Assembly (NCBI GenBank): GCA_900541645.1
Contig: UQKQ01000008.1
Coordinates: forward strand, 1 to 64,000
Reading direction: 5' to 3'
DNA length: 64,000 bases
From: an uncultured Collinsella sp.
Lineage (GTDB): Bacteria > Actinomycetota > Coriobacteriia > Coriobacteriales > Coriobacteriaceae
The notes under the pieces were generated by a model. The model worked only from the letters and a program-made list of their open reading frames with translations, ran no database searches and was not told the origin of the DNA. Position numbers and translations under genes: made by a program. Position 1 is the stretch's first letter; every line of letters begins with the position of its first letter. This document shows, one piece after another, positions 63,474 through 64,000 of the stretch.

Positions 63474-64000
63474 ATGGCCCCCGCTCAGGCAAGCCTGCTG
63501 GCCAAGCTCGACACCCAAGAGCGCGTGCGCGACTTTTTGACCAACGCCGTCGCCAGCGGTCGCGCATCGCACGCCTATCTGTTCTTGGGAGCGCCCGGCG
63601 CGGGCAAGCTCGACGCCGCGTGGGCGCTCGCCCAAGCCTTCCTGTGCGAGCAGGATGGCTGCGGCGCATGCGACAGCTGCGTGCGCGTCGCGCGCCATAC
63701 GCATCCCGACGTGCACTATTACACGCCCGAGAGCGCCACGGGCTACCTCATCGCCCAGACCCGCGAGCTGCTCGACGACGTGCCCCTGGCGCCCATCCGT
63801 GCCAAGGCCAAGGTCTACATCATCGACCGTGCCGAGCAGCTGCGCGCCAACACCGCTAACGCGCTGCTCAAAACACTCGAGGAGCCGCCCGAGGGCGTCA
63901 TGTTCATCTTGCTGGGCACCTCGGCAGACGTGATGTTGCCCACCATCGTGAGCCGCTGCCAGTGCGTGCCGTTTCGGCTGGTGTCGCCCGCCGTGGCCGC
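63474..64000 (+). CDS. holB: DNA polymerase III subunit delta', partial at window end
   Basis: The first 175 codons of a clamp-loader delta' subunit, cut by the window end. SHAYLFLGAPGAGKLDAAWALAQAFLC shows a degenerate P-loop (Gly-Lys-Leu instead of Gly-Lys-Ser/Thr), as is usual for the non-hydrolysing delta' subunit. CGACDSCVRVARHTHPDV is the zinc module, and AKVYIIDRAEQLRANTANALLKTLEEPPE the sensor region shared with DnaX. It starts one base after the tmk stop and is probably co-translated. Confidence 0.95.
   Translation, partial: MAPAQASLLAKLDTQERVRDFLTNAVASGRASHAYLFLGAPGAGKLDAAWALAQAFLCEQDGCGACDSCVRVARHTHPDVHYYTPESATGYLIAQTRELLDDVPLAPIRAKAKVYIIDRAEQLRANTANALLKTLEEPPEGVMFILLGTSADVMLPTIVSRCQCVPFRLVSPAVA

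Overview
The window reads as chromosomal DNA of a high-GC, gut-type actinobacterium of the class Coriobacteriia, most likely Collinsella. This is inferred from codon use, the mix of PTS sugar uptake genes in an anaerobe-like gene set, a DHH-type pyrophosphatase, a HisZ-HisG fusion and many small intergenic palindromes. There is no rRNA to confirm it. The window holds about 63 protein genes, one tRNA-Leu(UAA), and an unusually rich set of intergenic hairpin repeats. I see no prophage, intact insertion sequence, CRISPR array or replication origin.

Left end (1-3.7 kb): a mannose-family PTS (EIIA, B, C, D) between the tail of a SIS-fold deglycase/isomerase and an FrlC-like epimerase. The best reading is uptake and breakdown of an Amadori product such as fructoselysine. 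4-12.4 kb: a histidine operon, hisZG(fused)-D-C-B-H-A-F-I-small gene-E. A convergent PHP-type histidinol phosphatase supplies the one step missing from it.

13.5-30.4 kb: a giant fused CydDC-like ABC exporter with a YgbA-like protein; a stand-alone LarC C-terminal domain; a phosphodiesterase; MazG; enolase; an FtsB/DivIC-like division protein; Ppx/GppA; tRNA-Leu beside a rearranged tRNA 3' end; an orphan galactitol-type EIIB with a VOC protein; a two-component system with a UBA-like membrane protein; a metallophosphoesterase; and glutamyl-Q tRNA(Asp) synthetase.

30.9-44 kb: a DUF2207 membrane protein, a GNAT acetyltransferase, purH, a conserved hypothetical, a BceRS-like two-component system, UspA, UppP (undecaprenyl-diphosphatase) and PcrA/UvrD helicase. 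44-51 kb: a beta-glucoside module made of manA, a GntR regulator, a GH1 6-phospho-beta-glucosidase, a Lac-family PTS (EIIC, B, A) and a ROK glucokinase. It would import and phosphorylate beta-glucosides, split them, and phosphorylate the freed glucose. 51-64 kb: Mn-dependent pyrophosphatase, NhaA, an aspartate-type aminotransferase, a STAS protein, TatB/TatC, HypA/HypB, an archaeal-type topoisomerase I, a zinc-ribbon membrane protein, tmk and the start of holB.

The least explained signal is non-coding. At least seven classes of palindromic intergenic repeat occur here, several in two or more copies, some flanking single genes or operons, and two forming cruciform-capable hairpins of about 130 nt between convergent genes.
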